Shown here in pieces: positions 52,245 through 63,549 of a stretch of 64,000 bases of DNA. The stretch is from Burkholderiaceae bacterium. Lineage in GTDB: Bacteria; Pseudomonadota; Gammaproteobacteria; Burkholderiales; Burkholderiaceae_B. The stretch lies in contig JAGOAJ010000002.1 in the NCBI GenBank assembly GCA_017983955.1, positions 107,700 through 171,699 of the forward strand. Direction: 5' to 3'. A program made the position numbers and the translations under genes. Positions within the stretch are counted from its first letter, which is position 1. The number at the start of each line of letters is the position of its first letter. The notes under the pieces are model-generated. The model was given only the letters and a program-made list of their open reading frames with translations, was not told the origin of the DNA and made no database searches.

Positions 52245-53540
52245 GTGAGTTCAGCTCAGAGTATTGTGGTGTTGGTGATACTGGTTATGGCAGCCGGTTT
52301 CCTTTCGTTGGCAGAAATTGCCCTTGCCGCAGCGCGGAAAATCAAGCTTAAGCTGATGGCGGAAGCCGGGGACGAAAGGGCTCTGAAGGTGATGGCCATA
52401 CAGGCGCAATCAGCCAGTTTTTTTGCCGCCTCGCAAATTGGACTCAACGCTGTGGCTATCCTGGGCGGCATACTTGGCGAAGCAACCTTTCGTCCCTATT
52501 TTCTTAGCTTGCTAAGCTATGTCTATATAGGCCCGTGGACGGAACAAATCGGTTTCATACTGTCGTTTATTTTTGTCACCTTATTGTTTGTGTTGTTCTC
52601 TGACCTGATGCCTAAACGTTTGGCCATGATGGCCCCCGAGCGTTTTGCCGTCGCCGTGATCAAGCCCATCAACCTTTTTATTCGCATCTGCAAACCGTTT
52701 TCTCACGTGTTGAATCTGGTGGCAAACCTGTTGTTCCGACTGTTTAACGTGAACACTGCACGCGAGGACAACATTACCTTCGATGATATATCGGCAGTTG
52801 TCGAGGCCGGAGCGCAGGCAGGGGTACTACAGCAACAAGAGCAGCACTTCATCGAAAATGTGTTCGAGCTTGAGTCGCGTCTGGTGTCGTCCTGTATGAC
52901 TACCCGGGACAGCGTTGTGTTTATCAACTTAAGCGAGCCAGAAGAAAGTGTCCGCCAAAAGATAGCCCTGCATCCTTATTCGAAATTTCCGGTGTGTGAT
53001 GGCGTAATAGATCACGTGATCGGCTATGTCGACACCCGGGACATACTTGTCCTGTGGCTAAGTAAACAGTCTTCATTTCAGATCAACGAGGCCAGTCTTC
53101 GTAAGGTACTGATTATTCCCGACACATTGAAGCTATCAGAACTACTGGATAAGTTTCGGGCATCAAAGGAAACGTTTGCTGTGGTCATTAACGAATATGC
53201 GCTGGTCATGGGGGTAATTACGCTTAGTGACATTATGGTCACCGTCATGGGGAACTGGGGTAGCCCACTGGATGAAAGCCATCAGATTCTGGAACGTGAG
53301 GACGGCTCATGGCTGATTGATGGCAGTACTGCCATTGAAGACCTTAAACGCGCTACAGGTATAGACCAGCTTCCCGAAGAGGAAAACTACGAAACTGCGG
53401 CGGGATTCATGATGTTCATGCTACGCAAGGTTCCTAAGCCGACGGATAGCGTGGAATATGCAGGCGTGAAGTTCGAGGTGGTCGATGTAGACCACTATCG
53501 TATTGACCAGTTGCTGGTGAAGCGCATCGCGCCGCAGTAG
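52245..53540 (+). CDS. CNNM/CorC (HlyC) family membrane protein with CBS domains
   Basis: This 431-residue protein has a DUF21 membrane domain (about residues 1-190, with SLAEIALAAARKIKLK), two CBS domains and a CorC_HlyC tail (GYETAAGFMMFMLRKVPKPTD). Members transport or regulate Mg2+/Co2+ and are often annotated as haemolysins. It starts at a GTG at 52245 with AAGGAT six bases upstream. It is not in an operon. Its nearest downstream gene converges at 53553. Confidence 0.87.
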   Translation: MSSAQSIVVLVILVMAAGFLSLAEIALAAARKIKLKLMAEAGDERALKVMAIQAQSASFFAASQIGLNAVAILGGILGEATFRPYFLSLLSYVYIGPWTEQIGFILSFIFVTLLFVLFSDLMPKRLAMMAPERFAVAVIKPINLFIRICKPFSHVLNLVANLLFRLFNVNTAREDNITFDDISAVVEAGAQAGVLQQQEQHFIENVFELESRLVSSCMTTRDSVVFINLSEPEESVRQKIALHPYSKFPVCDGVIDHVIGYVDTRDILVLWLSKQSSFQINEASLRKVLIIPDTLKLSELLDKFRASKETFAVVINEYALVMGVITLSDIMVTVMGNWGSPLDESHQILEREDGSWLIDGSTAIEDLKRATGIDQLPEEENYETAAGFMMFMLRKVPKPTDSVEYAGVKFEVVDVDHYRIDQLLVKRIAPQ

Positions 53541-53552
53541 TCTGCATACTAC

Positions 53553-55079
53553 TTATGCGGATGTCGGCGCCTTTTCGCTTAACGATTCGTTTTCCAAAAG
53601 CAGCGTCAGAAAAATCGACAGGGTGGCAATGGCAGCAGCTACAAAATAAACTTTCTGGAACGATTGTTGGGCGATCTGAAGCAAGCCGGATGAATCGATA
53701 CCATGGCTGCTGGCATCAGCATTGTTGATCAGCGTGTTGATGATATCGGCTCCACTAAGGCCGTCGGCCATGGCGCCAGCCCCTGAACGTAACCAGGTTA
53801 ATAACAAGGCCATTAGCAGTGCAATCCCCATGGCTGCGCCCAAGGATCTGCAAAATGCAGAGACCCCGGTTGCCACCCCTACATGATGTTGGGGTACGGC
53901 ATTCTGTACGGCAACGGTAGAGGTGGGTAGTTGTAGACCTATTCCGCAACCGACCAGGCTTAGGAATACGATCATAAGGAAGGTGGCCGTTGGAGCCGTC
54001 ATGGCAATCAAAAGGATGGCCACGGGGGTTAACAATGCGCCCGTCAACTGAATATGCTTGAACGTACCCCAGCGTGTCATCAGCTTACCCCCGATATAGG
54101 CACCTAAGGGAACGGACACCGATAACGGAATCAGACGCCAGGCAGCGCCATCAGCGCCAATAGACGTCAGCATCTGCAGCTCCAGCGGTACCAGCACCGT
54201 CAAGGCGACCAGCTGCACAAACGCAATGAACAGTATCAGACAAGAAACGCTGACCGTCTTAATGCGGAAAAGGCTAAGCGGGATGATGGGTTCAGCGGCG
54301 CGTTGTGCATTCCATACAAAGGCAGACAGGCTGATTACTGTAATGGCTAGCATCCATTGGTTAATTCCGTCCAGCCAGGGCGCGCCCTGACCTGACCGAG
54401 TGATCGCTAGCAACATGGCCGTCAGCCCGGCGGTTAGTAGCCCAGCGCCCAGGTAATCCACTGAACGCTTCACCTGTGGCACATGCAATCTGGCCATGGC
54501 ACGACGCGATATCAGCAAGGCTGCAAGGCCTATGGGCAGATTGATCCAGAATATCCAGCGCCAGGATAAGTAAGTGGTAAGTATCCCACCAAGAACGGGA
54601 CCAGAGACGCTGGCTACCGCAAAAGCCCCGCTGATATAAGCCTGGTAGCGGCCCCGATCGCGTGGGCTGACGACATCGGCGATAGTCGCCTGCGCCACCG
54701 AGATTAACCCACCACCACCCAGCCCTTGCAAAATTCGGGCACCCACTAGCACCGGCATAGACGGTGCCATTGCACACGCCACCGAGGCCACTAAAAATAA
54801 AATAATGGCGCTGGACAAAACAATACGCCGACCATAGATATCACCCAGCTTGCCATAAATAGGCGTGGCAACTGCCATGGCAATAAGATAGCCTGAGACT
54901 ACCCATGCCAGCAGGCTCACCCCGTGCAAATCGGTAGCCATCTTGGGCAAGGACACCGAGATAATCGTCTGGTCCAGTGCACCCAGCAAAATTGCCAGCA
55001 TCAGGCCTATGATAATAGAGCGAACGTCAGCTTGGTTTAAGGGTTTGGATGGGGGGGTAGGGTAGGGGGCAGACGACAT
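53553..55079 (-). CDS. DHA2-type MFS exporter (EmrB/QacA-like)
   Basis: This 508-residue protein has 14 hydrophobic segments and DHA2 family signatures: LDQTIISVSLPKMATDL in helix 1, GYLIAMAVATPIYGKLGDIYGRR, and GLGGGGLISVAQATIADVV. It exports drugs or other hydrophobic compounds. The frame reaches 55154, but this would start inside the tRNA terminator, so ATG 55079 (MSSAPYPT) is chosen. Promoter region is shared with the tail of the tRNA-fMet terminator. Confidence 0.87.
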   Translation of the reverse strand: MSSAPYPTPPSKPLNQADVRSIIIGLMLAILLGALDQTIISVSLPKMATDLHGVSLLAWVVSGYLIAMAVATPIYGKLGDIYGRRIVLSSAIILFLVASVACAMAPSMPVLVGARILQGLGGGGLISVAQATIADVVSPRDRGRYQAYISGAFAVASVSGPVLGGILTTYLSWRWIFWINLPIGLAALLISRRAMARLHVPQVKRSVDYLGAGLLTAGLTAMLLAITRSGQGAPWLDGINQWMLAITVISLSAFVWNAQRAAEPIIPLSLFRIKTVSVSCLILFIAFVQLVALTVLVPLELQMLTSIGADGAAWRLIPLSVSVPLGAYIGGKLMTRWGTFKHIQLTGALLTPVAILLIAMTAPTATFLMIVFLSLVGCGIGLQLPTSTVAVQNAVPQHHVGVATGVSAFCRSLGAAMGIALLMALLLTWLRSGAGAMADGLSGADIINTLINNADASSHGIDSSGLLQIAQQSFQKVYFVAAAIATLSIFLTLLLENESLSEKAPTSA

Positions 55080-55106
55080 GAGATACGGGGTAGTGGGAGG
55101 ACGGCC

Positions 55107-55139
55107 AAAAAAAAATCCCAACCGATAAAGGTCAGGATT
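55107..55139 (-). terminator. Rho-independent terminator of the tRNA-fMet gene
   Basis: On the minus strand AATCC (55139-55135) and ACC pair with GGT and GGATT (up to 55114), followed by about nine Ts (55115-55107). It lies 67 bases after the tRNA 3' end and clearly separates it from the downstream MFS gene. Confidence 0.85.
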
Positions 55140-55205
55140 TGAATGGATATCCACCTTGCGAGTTGCTTGGCTTCCATTAGCATGGAACGAAGGATTTTCT
55201 ATGTT

Positions 55206-55282
55206 TGGTTGCGGGGATAGGATTTGAACCTATGACCTTCGGGTTATGAGCCCGACGAGCTGCCAGACTGCTCCACCCCGCG
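55206..55282 (-). tRNA. Initiator tRNA-Met (CAT)
   Basis: The 77-base minus-strand sequence starts CGCGGGG and ends with encoded CCA. Acceptor stem pairs 2-7 are complementary while C1-A72 is a mismatch, and the anticodon stem carries three consecutive G-C pairs around CTCATAA; both mark bacterial initiator tRNA. The T-loop TTCAAAT is intact. No integrase or repeated tRNA fragment is nearby, so it is not evidently an attachment site. Confidence 0.95.
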
Positions 55283-55412
55283 TCTGAAATAAGAGTTTAC
55301 CCTATATCGCAGATTGCCGCTCGCGTACCTGGGAAATCACTTATTCGCGCAATCAGACCTCTTAGTATTTCATCAGGACCAAGGTGCACAACTGGGGGCT
55401 GGTTGTGCGGTT

Positions 55413-56294
55413 TTAAGCAAGGCTCTTACGTGTTGTTTCCTGCGCCAAGGTTGCAAAAAAAGCGTGCACTATACGCGCATTTTGTCGTTCGGCCAGGCAT
55501 ACGGCATGGGCATAGGTATAGATAGCCACGTCCCTGATTTTTACCATATGAAGTTTTGGGCTGGGTACGTACTCCAGTCGTGATACTGCCGCTATGCCTA
55601 ACCCCTGAACTACCGCCTCGCGAATAACTTCGCGGCTACTGATTTCCATCACGATTTGAGGGCTGATTTTTGCTGTTGCGAATGCCTGTTCCAGTACTTT
55701 TCGGGTGGTCGAACCCTGCTCGCGCAATATAAACCTTTCATTGTGCAGGTCGGCAATGGAAATGCTTGCGAGCTTGGCAAATGGGTGGTGGATCGAGGTG
55801 CAAATCACAATTGGTGATGGGTTAAAGGGGATGGACAGAAAGCGGTCATCGCCCGTAAAGCGTGCCAGCACACCCACATCGGCCTGGTACTCGAGCAAAT
55901 TGTTCAAGATGCCCTGGGAGTTTCCAGTACTGACTGAAATCTTTACTCCGGGGTATTTTCGGTTGAAATCAACCAGCATTTTTGTTACATGGCTAGGACC
56001 CACTGCGGCCACACGCAAATGCCCGGAGCGCAGTTTGCCAGCGTCGTTAAGCAGGTCGGTGGCGTCGTCGTGCAGGCTGAATATATGTTGCGAAAGCAAC
56101 ATCAACTGTTCACCCAGCGGGGTCAGGTGCACTTTGCGGCCGTGGCGCAGGAAAAGCTCGACGTTATAGGTGTCCTCCAAAGCACGCACCTGAGTGGTTA
56201 CGGTTGGCTGGCTGACATGTAGAAACTTTGCGGCAGCTGTAAAGCTGCCTGTACGGGCCACAGCGTTGAATGATCTTAATTGAGTAAGACGCAT
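55413..56294 (-). CDS. LysR-family regulator (phosphonate island)
   Basis: This 293-residue protein has an N-terminal LysR helix-turn-helix (MRLTQLRSFNAVARTGSFTAAAKFLHVSQPTVTTQVRALE) and a periplasmic-binding-like effector domain. It is divergent from phnD and presumably activates the phnDCE-phnA operon. Phosphonoacetate hydrolase genes in pseudomonads are governed by a LysR-type activator (PhnR), so this is a known arrangement. The likely inducer is phosphonoacetate or another phosphonate. A palindrome ATCTATAGAT (56326-56335) lies in the gap. Confidence 0.88.
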   Translation of the reverse strand: MRLTQLRSFNAVARTGSFTAAAKFLHVSQPTVTTQVRALEDTYNVELFLRHGRKVHLTPLGEQLMLLSQHIFSLHDDATDLLNDAGKLRSGHLRVAAVGPSHVTKMLVDFNRKYPGVKISVSTGNSQGILNNLLEYQADVGVLARFTGDDRFLSIPFNPSPIVICTSIHHPFAKLASISIADLHNERFILREQGSTTRKVLEQAFATAKISPQIVMEISSREVIREAVVQGLGIAAVSRLEYVPSPKLHMVKIRDVAIYTYAHAVCLAERQNARIVHAFFATLAQETTRKSLA

Positions 56295-56325
56295 TACCGT
56301 GCTCCTGTTTGGTAGTCAATAGTTG

Positions 56326-56335
56326 ATCTATAGAT
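56326..56335. promoter_or_regulatory. Possible LysR operator core between lysR and phnD
   Basis: ATCTATAGAT is a perfect 10-bp palindrome, 32 bases upstream of the LysR start, within the 226-bp divergent gap. LysR proteins often bind T-N11-A dyads near their own start. It is short, so it may be chance. Confidence 0.3.
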
Positions 56336-56520
56336 TGAGTATATGCGAGATGGCTAATTTTTGAATTGGACAAATAAGTGCATAGGCCAGACACTAGTTG
56401 TATCCGCCCAGAGGCAAACACATAATTTGCACTAGCGCCGGACGTTGTTTTACCCCGCAAGCCGATACTCGGTACGGGTATGAACCAAGCATGCAACCAA
56501 ATATATAAATGGAGACAAAC

Positions 56521-57393
56521 ATGCAGAAAAAACGTCGTAATTTCCTAGCCGCCGCTGCGCTCTCAGTATCACTGTTTAGTGTAATGGGCAGCGCCCATGC
56601 GATAGAAGAGTTGAATGTAGGCCTTATTCCCTCGGAAGATTCGCGGGCCATGATAGCAAGCAGTCAAGCGATGATGGACATGCTGTCCAAATCCCTGGGC
56701 ATGAAAGTCAATGCCTTCGTTGCCGCCGATTACAACGGAGTCATAGAGGCGCTAAGGTCCAAGCGGCTTGATGTCGCCTATCTTGGCCCATTCTCTTACG
56801 TGTTGGGTGCAACAGTGGCTGATATCGAAGCCTTCGCTGTTGCTGAAACGAAGAAAGCTGGCCGTACTTACTATCATAGTGTTGTCATCGCCCGCAAGGA
56901 TAGTGGAATAAATACCGTAGAAGACCTCAAGGGAAAGTCCTTTGCGTTCGTGGATCCCAGTTCTACCTCAGGACATTTATTTCCCAAGGCTGGCTTGATG
57001 AAAGCAGGCTTTGACACGGATAAGGATTTTGGCAGGGTGTTGTTCTCCGGCTCTCACGACTCAAATGCGGTAGCTGTGCAGAATGGGAAAATACAGGCGG
57101 CTGTTATCGCAGACCGCATTCTTGACGCGGCAATCTCCAAAGGGTTGGCCAAGCGCGAGGATCTGACCATTGTATGGAGATCAGACCCCATACCTGAGTC
57201 GCCCACCGTATGGCGCAAGGACTTGCCTGATGACTTGAAGAAAAGAATTCAGGCTGCCTTTCTAGATGTGAAAGATATTCCTTGGTCCGATCAGGGCATG
57301 CTGAATGGCTTTCATCCAACTACGGACAGTGCTTATGACGTCATTCGCGACACTGCAAAGGTGCTTAACCTTGACCTGAGGAAAATGAAATGA
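56521..57393 (+). CDS. phnD: Phosphonate ABC substrate-binding protein PhnD
   Basis: This 290-residue protein has a Sec signal (AHA cleavage near residue 27) and the PhnD fold, with LNVGLIPSEDSRAMIASSQ at the mature start and DPSSTSGHLFPKAGLMKAGFD, a phosphonate-binding loop. The ATG at 56521 has GGAG 6-9 bases upstream and is preferred to the one at 56509. It overlaps phnC by four bases. It is expected to bind a phosphonate such as 2-hydroxyethyl-, 2-aminoethyl- or phosphonoacetate; the binding partner cannot be told. Confidence 0.93.
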   Translation: MQKKRRNFLAAAALSVSLFSVMGSAHAIEELNVGLIPSEDSRAMIASSQAMMDMLSKSLGMKVNAFVAADYNGVIEALRSKRLDVAYLGPFSYVLGATVADIEAFAVAETKKAGRTYYHSVVIARKDSGINTVEDLKGKSFAFVDPSSTSGHLFPKAGLMKAGFDTDKDFGRVLFSGSHDSNAVAVQNGKIQAAVIADRILDAAISKGLAKREDLTIVWRSDPIPESPTVWRKDLPDDLKKRIQAAFLDVKDIPWSDQGMLNGFHPTTDSAYDVIRDTAKVLNLDLRKMK

Positions 57394-58201
57394 TCAGGAT
57401 CAGGGGCTTAACAAAACGTTACGGGGATTTTGAGGCTCTGAAGAACGTGAGCCTGGATGTTAAAAAGGGCGAATTCCTGGTTATTTTGGGTGCTTCAGGT
57501 GCGGGTAAATCCACGCTATTACGGTGTATTAATCGCCTGGCTATCCCAACTTCTGGAACCATAGTGCTGGATGGCAAAGAAGTCGTCAGCGATCGGGCCG
57601 GCTTGCGTCAATTACGCTGCGATGTCGCCATGATATTTCAGCATTACAACGTGGTGCCTCGTTTATCGGCGTTGAAAAACGTCATTACAGGCCGCTTGGG
57701 TTCTGTCCCATCGGTATTGTCGTGGTTCCAGCTTTTCCCGGCCAAAGACATAGAAATCGCCAGGGAATGCCTGCGTCGGGTTGATCTTGAGCACAAGGCC
57801 CAGGATCGCACCGACACCTTGTCAGGAGGGCAGAAGCAGCGCGTAGGTATTGCCCGCGCGTTGGCCCAGCATCCGAAAGTCATACTGGCTGACGAGCCCG
57901 TTGCCAGCCTGGATCCAAAAACCTCTCGCAACGTGTTGCGCTACTTGAAGCAGGCAAGCGACGAGTTTGGCATCACTGTGGTCTGTAATTTGCACCAAGT
58001 AGATTACGCCCGAGAATTTGGTGAGCGCATCATAGGCGTGGCCGACGGGATGGTGGTCTTTGAGGGCGGGCCTAGCGAGTTGACCGAGGAAGTGTTGCAA
58101 AAAATCTACCCTGGGGGGCTGGAGGAAGAGCCTTGCATACCGGCTGCTTTGCCAAATAGCCATGGTTTTCATGTCATGCCGCAATTGGCTCTGGAGGAAT
58201 C

Positions 58202-58205
<4 letters not shown>
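57390..58205 (+). CDS. phnC: Phosphonate ABC ATPase PhnC
   Basis: This 271-residue ATPase shows Walker A GASGAGKST, signature LSGGQKQRV and Walker B VILADEPVASLDP. It is a standard PhnC. It overlaps phnD and phnE by four bases each, so the three are translationally coupled. Together they import phosphonates. Confidence 0.94.
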
Positions 58206-60252
<2,047 letters not shown>

Positions 60253-60282
60253 CGGTGAATAATATATCTGTGAGATAAACAC

Positions 60283-61386
60283 ATGACCGCAAACTACTTT
60301 AATCCAGTACACAGTGTATTCGGAGCTGGCAGCCTTTCGTCTCTGCCTGACTTGCTGGCAGGGCGCAAGGCGACCGTTGTGACCTTCCCCGAGGCGCGTG
60401 ACCTTGGCATTGTCGATAGACTTCAGAGCATTATGCAAGGCTCGCTTGTCAGTGTCATTGATCAGGTGCAGCCTAATCCAGATGTGGTTGAACTCACTCC
60501 AGCCTATGAGAAATTCTGGCAAGAGCAACCTGATACCGAAGTTATAGTCGCCGTTGGGGGAGGTAGCGCGATAGACACGGCCAAGGCGCTTATGGTGGGC
60601 AGCGATAGTGGCAAGTTTTCAGAGTTGTTAGAGGGCCTTTCGGGAACGGCAGCCTTTCAACCTACGCGACTCAAGACCTTGATCGCAGTGCCAACCACGG
60701 CGGGCACTGGGAGCGAGGTGACACCTTGGGCCACTATTTGGGATAGACGCTGTCATAGAAAGTACTCGCTACATTTACCCCAAAGTTGGCCGACGTACGC
60801 AGTCATTGACCCCGAGCTGATGCTTACCCTGCCGGCCTCGGTGACTTTGCAAAGCGGACTGGACGCGCTGTCACATGCGCTTGAAGCGATCTGGAATGTG
60901 AACGCTAACCCTATATCCGACCTGTTCGCAACAGCAGCGGTACGTGACATTATCGAAGTGCTGCCCAAGCTGATGAGCGAACTGGATAGCCTGGAGTGGC
61001 GTGGAAAAATGGCGCTGTCGGCCCTTAAAGCCGGAATGGCCTTTTCAAACACTAAGACGGCGTTGGCCCACTCCATCTCTTATGAGATGACCTTGCGCCT
61101 TGGTGTCCCTCATGGAATTGCCTGTTCATTTTCCTTGCCGATGGTGCTGCAGCAAGCCATAGGCAAGCGGGCGGACCGAGATCTGGTGTTGCAACAGGCC
61201 CTGGGTGGATCCCTGGACGACGCGGCACAACGTCTGGCTGTTTTTATTGAGAGTTTGGGTGTCAAAACCCAGTTTTCTGACTATGGCATCAACGAGCAGG
61301 ATGCCGCCCAGATAGTGTTACAGGCACAGTCAGGCGCTCGTGGAAAAAACTTTATCGGCATGCTAGCCAAGGAGATTCAGTCATGA
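60283..61386 (+). CDS. Iron-containing alcohol dehydrogenase (phosphonoacetaldehyde/2-HEP type)
   Basis: This 367-residue group III alcohol dehydrogenase has the NAD motif GGGSAIDTAK (92-101) and the metal-binding region with DALSHALEAIW and the late HGIACSF. A relative, PhpC/FomC, reduces phosphonoacetaldehyde to 2-hydroxyethylphosphonate in phosphonate biosynthesis. In this catabolic operon the same reaction would run in reverse and feed PhnY. The stop overlaps the phnY start by four bases. The exact substrate is not proven by sequence. Confidence 0.85.
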   Translation: MTANYFNPVHSVFGAGSLSSLPDLLAGRKATVVTFPEARDLGIVDRLQSIMQGSLVSVIDQVQPNPDVVELTPAYEKFWQEQPDTEVIVAVGGGSAIDTAKALMVGSDSGKFSELLEGLSGTAAFQPTRLKTLIAVPTTAGTGSEVTPWATIWDRRCHRKYSLHLPQSWPTYAVIDPELMLTLPASVTLQSGLDALSHALEAIWNVNANPISDLFATAAVRDIIEVLPKLMSELDSLEWRGKMALSALKAGMAFSNTKTALAHSISYEMTLRLGVPHGIACSFSLPMVLQQAIGKRADRDLVLQQALGGSLDDAAQRLAVFIESLGVKTQFSDYGINEQDAAQIVLQAQSGARGKNFIGMLAKEIQS

Positions 61387-62822
61387 TTCAAGACCATCTT
61401 GCCTTTCGGGCCGAGGTGTTACGCATCGCAGGGGAGACGGTTGTTTGTGATAGAACACTTGATGTGTTTAATCCTTTTGACAACACACGGGTAGGCACTG
61501 TTCCAATGGCGACCGTCGAGCATGTGCGTGAGGCATTTCGGGTTGCCCATAGCTATCGCCCGACCCTTAGCCGCTACGAGCGTTCTGCTATTTTGAATCG
61601 GGCAGCAAGCCTGTTGCGTGCCCGAACTAACGAGGCGTCCGATCTTATTACGCTAGAGTCAGGGCTTTGTAAAAAGGACTCGATATACGAGATAGGGCGC
61701 GTGGCTGATGTGTTGGTGTTTGGCGCCAACGAGGCCTTGCGTGATGATGGTGAAGTGTTTTCCTGCGATTTGACTCCGCACGGGAAACGGCGCAAGGTGC
61801 TCACCACTCGGGAGCCTCTACTGGGTGTCATTACTGCGATCACGCCATTTAATCACCCGATGAATCAGGTGGCTCATAAGGTAGTGCCAAGCATCGCGTC
61901 CAATAATCGGATGGTGCTTAAACCCTCAGAGAAAGTCCCATTGTCGGCCTACTATCTAGCAAATATTTTATATGAAGCCGGTTTGCCTCCGGAAATGTTT
62001 CAGGTCATCACCGGCGACCCGCGTGAAATCGCCGACGAGTTGATCACCAACCCACACGTCGAACTGATTTCGTTTACCGGTGGGGTCGAAATCGGCAAGT
62101 ATATTGCGAGCAAGGCAGGCTATCGGCGCATAGTGCTGGAGCTGGGCGGCAATGATCCGCTGATAGTGATGGAGGATGCGGATCTGGATAAGGCATCTGA
62201 TCTTGCAGTACTTGGCTCGTACAAAAACTCAGGGCAGCGGTGTACGGCGGTAAAACGCATGCTGGTCCATGAGTCGGTAGCCGCGCAGTTTACAGAGTTG
62301 CTGGTTGAAAAGACGCGACTGTGGGTCTGGGGCGATCCTAGTGATCCCGATGTGGACATGGGTACGGTTATAGATCAGGCTGCCGCGACCTTGTTCGAAC
62401 AGCGTGTTCAAGAGGCTATTGCACAAGGGGCACGCCTATTAATGGGCAACATACGAGATGGCGCTCAGTACTCCCCTACAGTGCTTGATCGCGTACGTCC
62501 CGAGATGGCTTTGGTGCTGCAGGAAAGTTTTGGCCCGATTTCACCCGTTATTACTTTTACCGATCTGGATGACGCTATCCGGATTTCGAACGGTACGGCA
62601 TTTGGCCTGTCGTCGGGCATATGCACCAATCGGGCGGATTACATTACACGTCTGGTTAATGAGCTCCATGTCGGTAACGTGAATCTATGGGAAGTACCTG
62701 GCTATCGGATTGAGCTCACGCCTTTTGGAGGGATCAAGGATTCAGGCCTGGGCTACAAAGAAGGTGTGCAGGAAGCCTTGAAGTCCTTTACCAACTGCAA
62801 AACTTTCAGCTTTCCTTGGTAA
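61383..62822 (+). CDS. phnY: Phosphonoacetaldehyde dehydrogenase PhnY
   Basis: This 479-residue aldehyde dehydrogenase has the catalytic Cys287 in NSGQRCTAVKRM and the ELGGNDP glutamate motif. It matches PhnY, which oxidises phosphonoacetaldehyde to phosphonoacetate with NAD+. Phosphonoacetate then goes to PhnA. It overlaps the alcohol dehydrogenase by four bases, so the two act as successive oxidation steps. No phnW (2-aminoethylphosphonate transaminase) is in the operon. Confidence 0.92.
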   Translation: MIQDHLAFRAEVLRIAGETVVCDRTLDVFNPFDNTRVGTVPMATVEHVREAFRVAHSYRPTLSRYERSAILNRAASLLRARTNEASDLITLESGLCKKDSIYEIGRVADVLVFGANEALRDDGEVFSCDLTPHGKRRKVLTTREPLLGVITAITPFNHPMNQVAHKVVPSIASNNRMVLKPSEKVPLSAYYLANILYEAGLPPEMFQVITGDPREIADELITNPHVELISFTGGVEIGKYIASKAGYRRIVLELGGNDPLIVMEDADLDKASDLAVLGSYKNSGQRCTAVKRMLVHESVAAQFTELLVEKTRLWVWGDPSDPDVDMGTVIDQAAATLFEQRVQEAIAQGARLLMGNIRDGAQYSPTVLDRVRPEMALVLQESFGPISPVITFTDLDDAIRISNGTAFGLSSGICTNRADYITRLVNELHVGNVNLWEVPGYRIELTPFGGIKDSGLGYKEGVQEALKSFTNCKTFSFPW

Positions 62823-63008
62823 TAAAATCGCGTGGTAGATAAAGCCCGGCCAAGGTTGCCTTGATGCAATCGTAGGCTGGGCGTACGGTTGCAGGAACCT
62901 GCTGCCGGACCTCGGCAAGGTTATTCTGCACGGCTGTGGTGTATGGGCTAAAACGTTGCGTGCTGCTATGCTGGCAGTTGAGCCCATAGAAGCGTATTTG
63001 ACTACACC

Positions 63009-63542
63009 ATGACCCTACATACCATTTTGAAAATGGGCGATCCGCGCTTGCTGCGCGTGGCCCAGCCCGTCACTGAGTTCGACACCGACGAGCTGCACGG
63101 TTTGGTGCGCGACCTGCACGAAACCATGCGGGCTGCTAACGGCGCGGGTTTGGCTGCGCCGCAGATTGGTGTGGACCTGCAACTGGTGATTTTTGGTTCG
63201 GACGAGCTCAATCCGCGCTATCCCGATCGTCCTGCCGTGCCGCCCACAGTGTTGCTCAACCCGCTGATAACGCCACTGAGTAGCGAAGAGGAAGAAGACT
63301 GGGAAGGCTGTTTGTCGGTGCCCGGCCTGTGCGGTAGGGTACCGCGCTGGAAGCACATCCGCTACCAGGGTTTTGATGTTTACGGTAATACTATCAATCG
63401 TGTCGCCGAAGGTTTTCATGCGCGCGTAGTGCAGCACGAATGCGATCATCTGCTGGGCAAGCTCTACCCTATGCGTATGCGTGATTTCACGCAGTTTGGC
63501 TATACCGAGGTGTTGTTTCCCGACGTCGCATTGGCACAATAA
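63009..63542 (+). CDS. def: Peptide deformylase
   Basis: This 177-residue enzyme carries the three deformylase motifs: [18 protein letters not shown] and HECDH, with metal ligands from the cysteine and two histidines. It removes the formyl group from nascent proteins. It is followed eight bases later by an MFS gene. It lies alone rather than next to fmt, as usual for secondary copies; a second deformylase is likely elsewhere. Confidence 0.92.
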   Translation: MTLHTILKMGDPRLLRVAQPVTEFDTDELHGLVRDLHETMRAANGAGLAAPQIGVDLQLVIFGSDELNPRYPDRPAVPPTVLLNPLITPLSSEEEEDWEGCLSVPGLCGRVPRWKHIRYQGFDVYGNTINRVAEGFHARVVQHECDHLLGKLYPMRMRDFTQFGYTEVLFPDVALAQ

Positions 63543-63549
63543 CCGCAGT

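Noticed and set aside
55206-55282. tRNA-fMet as an integration site for a genomic island
   Set aside because: There is no integrase gene, no second partial copy of the tRNA 3' end and the flanking genes look ordinary.
62742-62987. Minus-strand ORF of 81 codons at the phnY 3' end
   Set aside because: It mostly lies antisense to phnY, has no family resemblance or ribosome site, and reads as a shadow.
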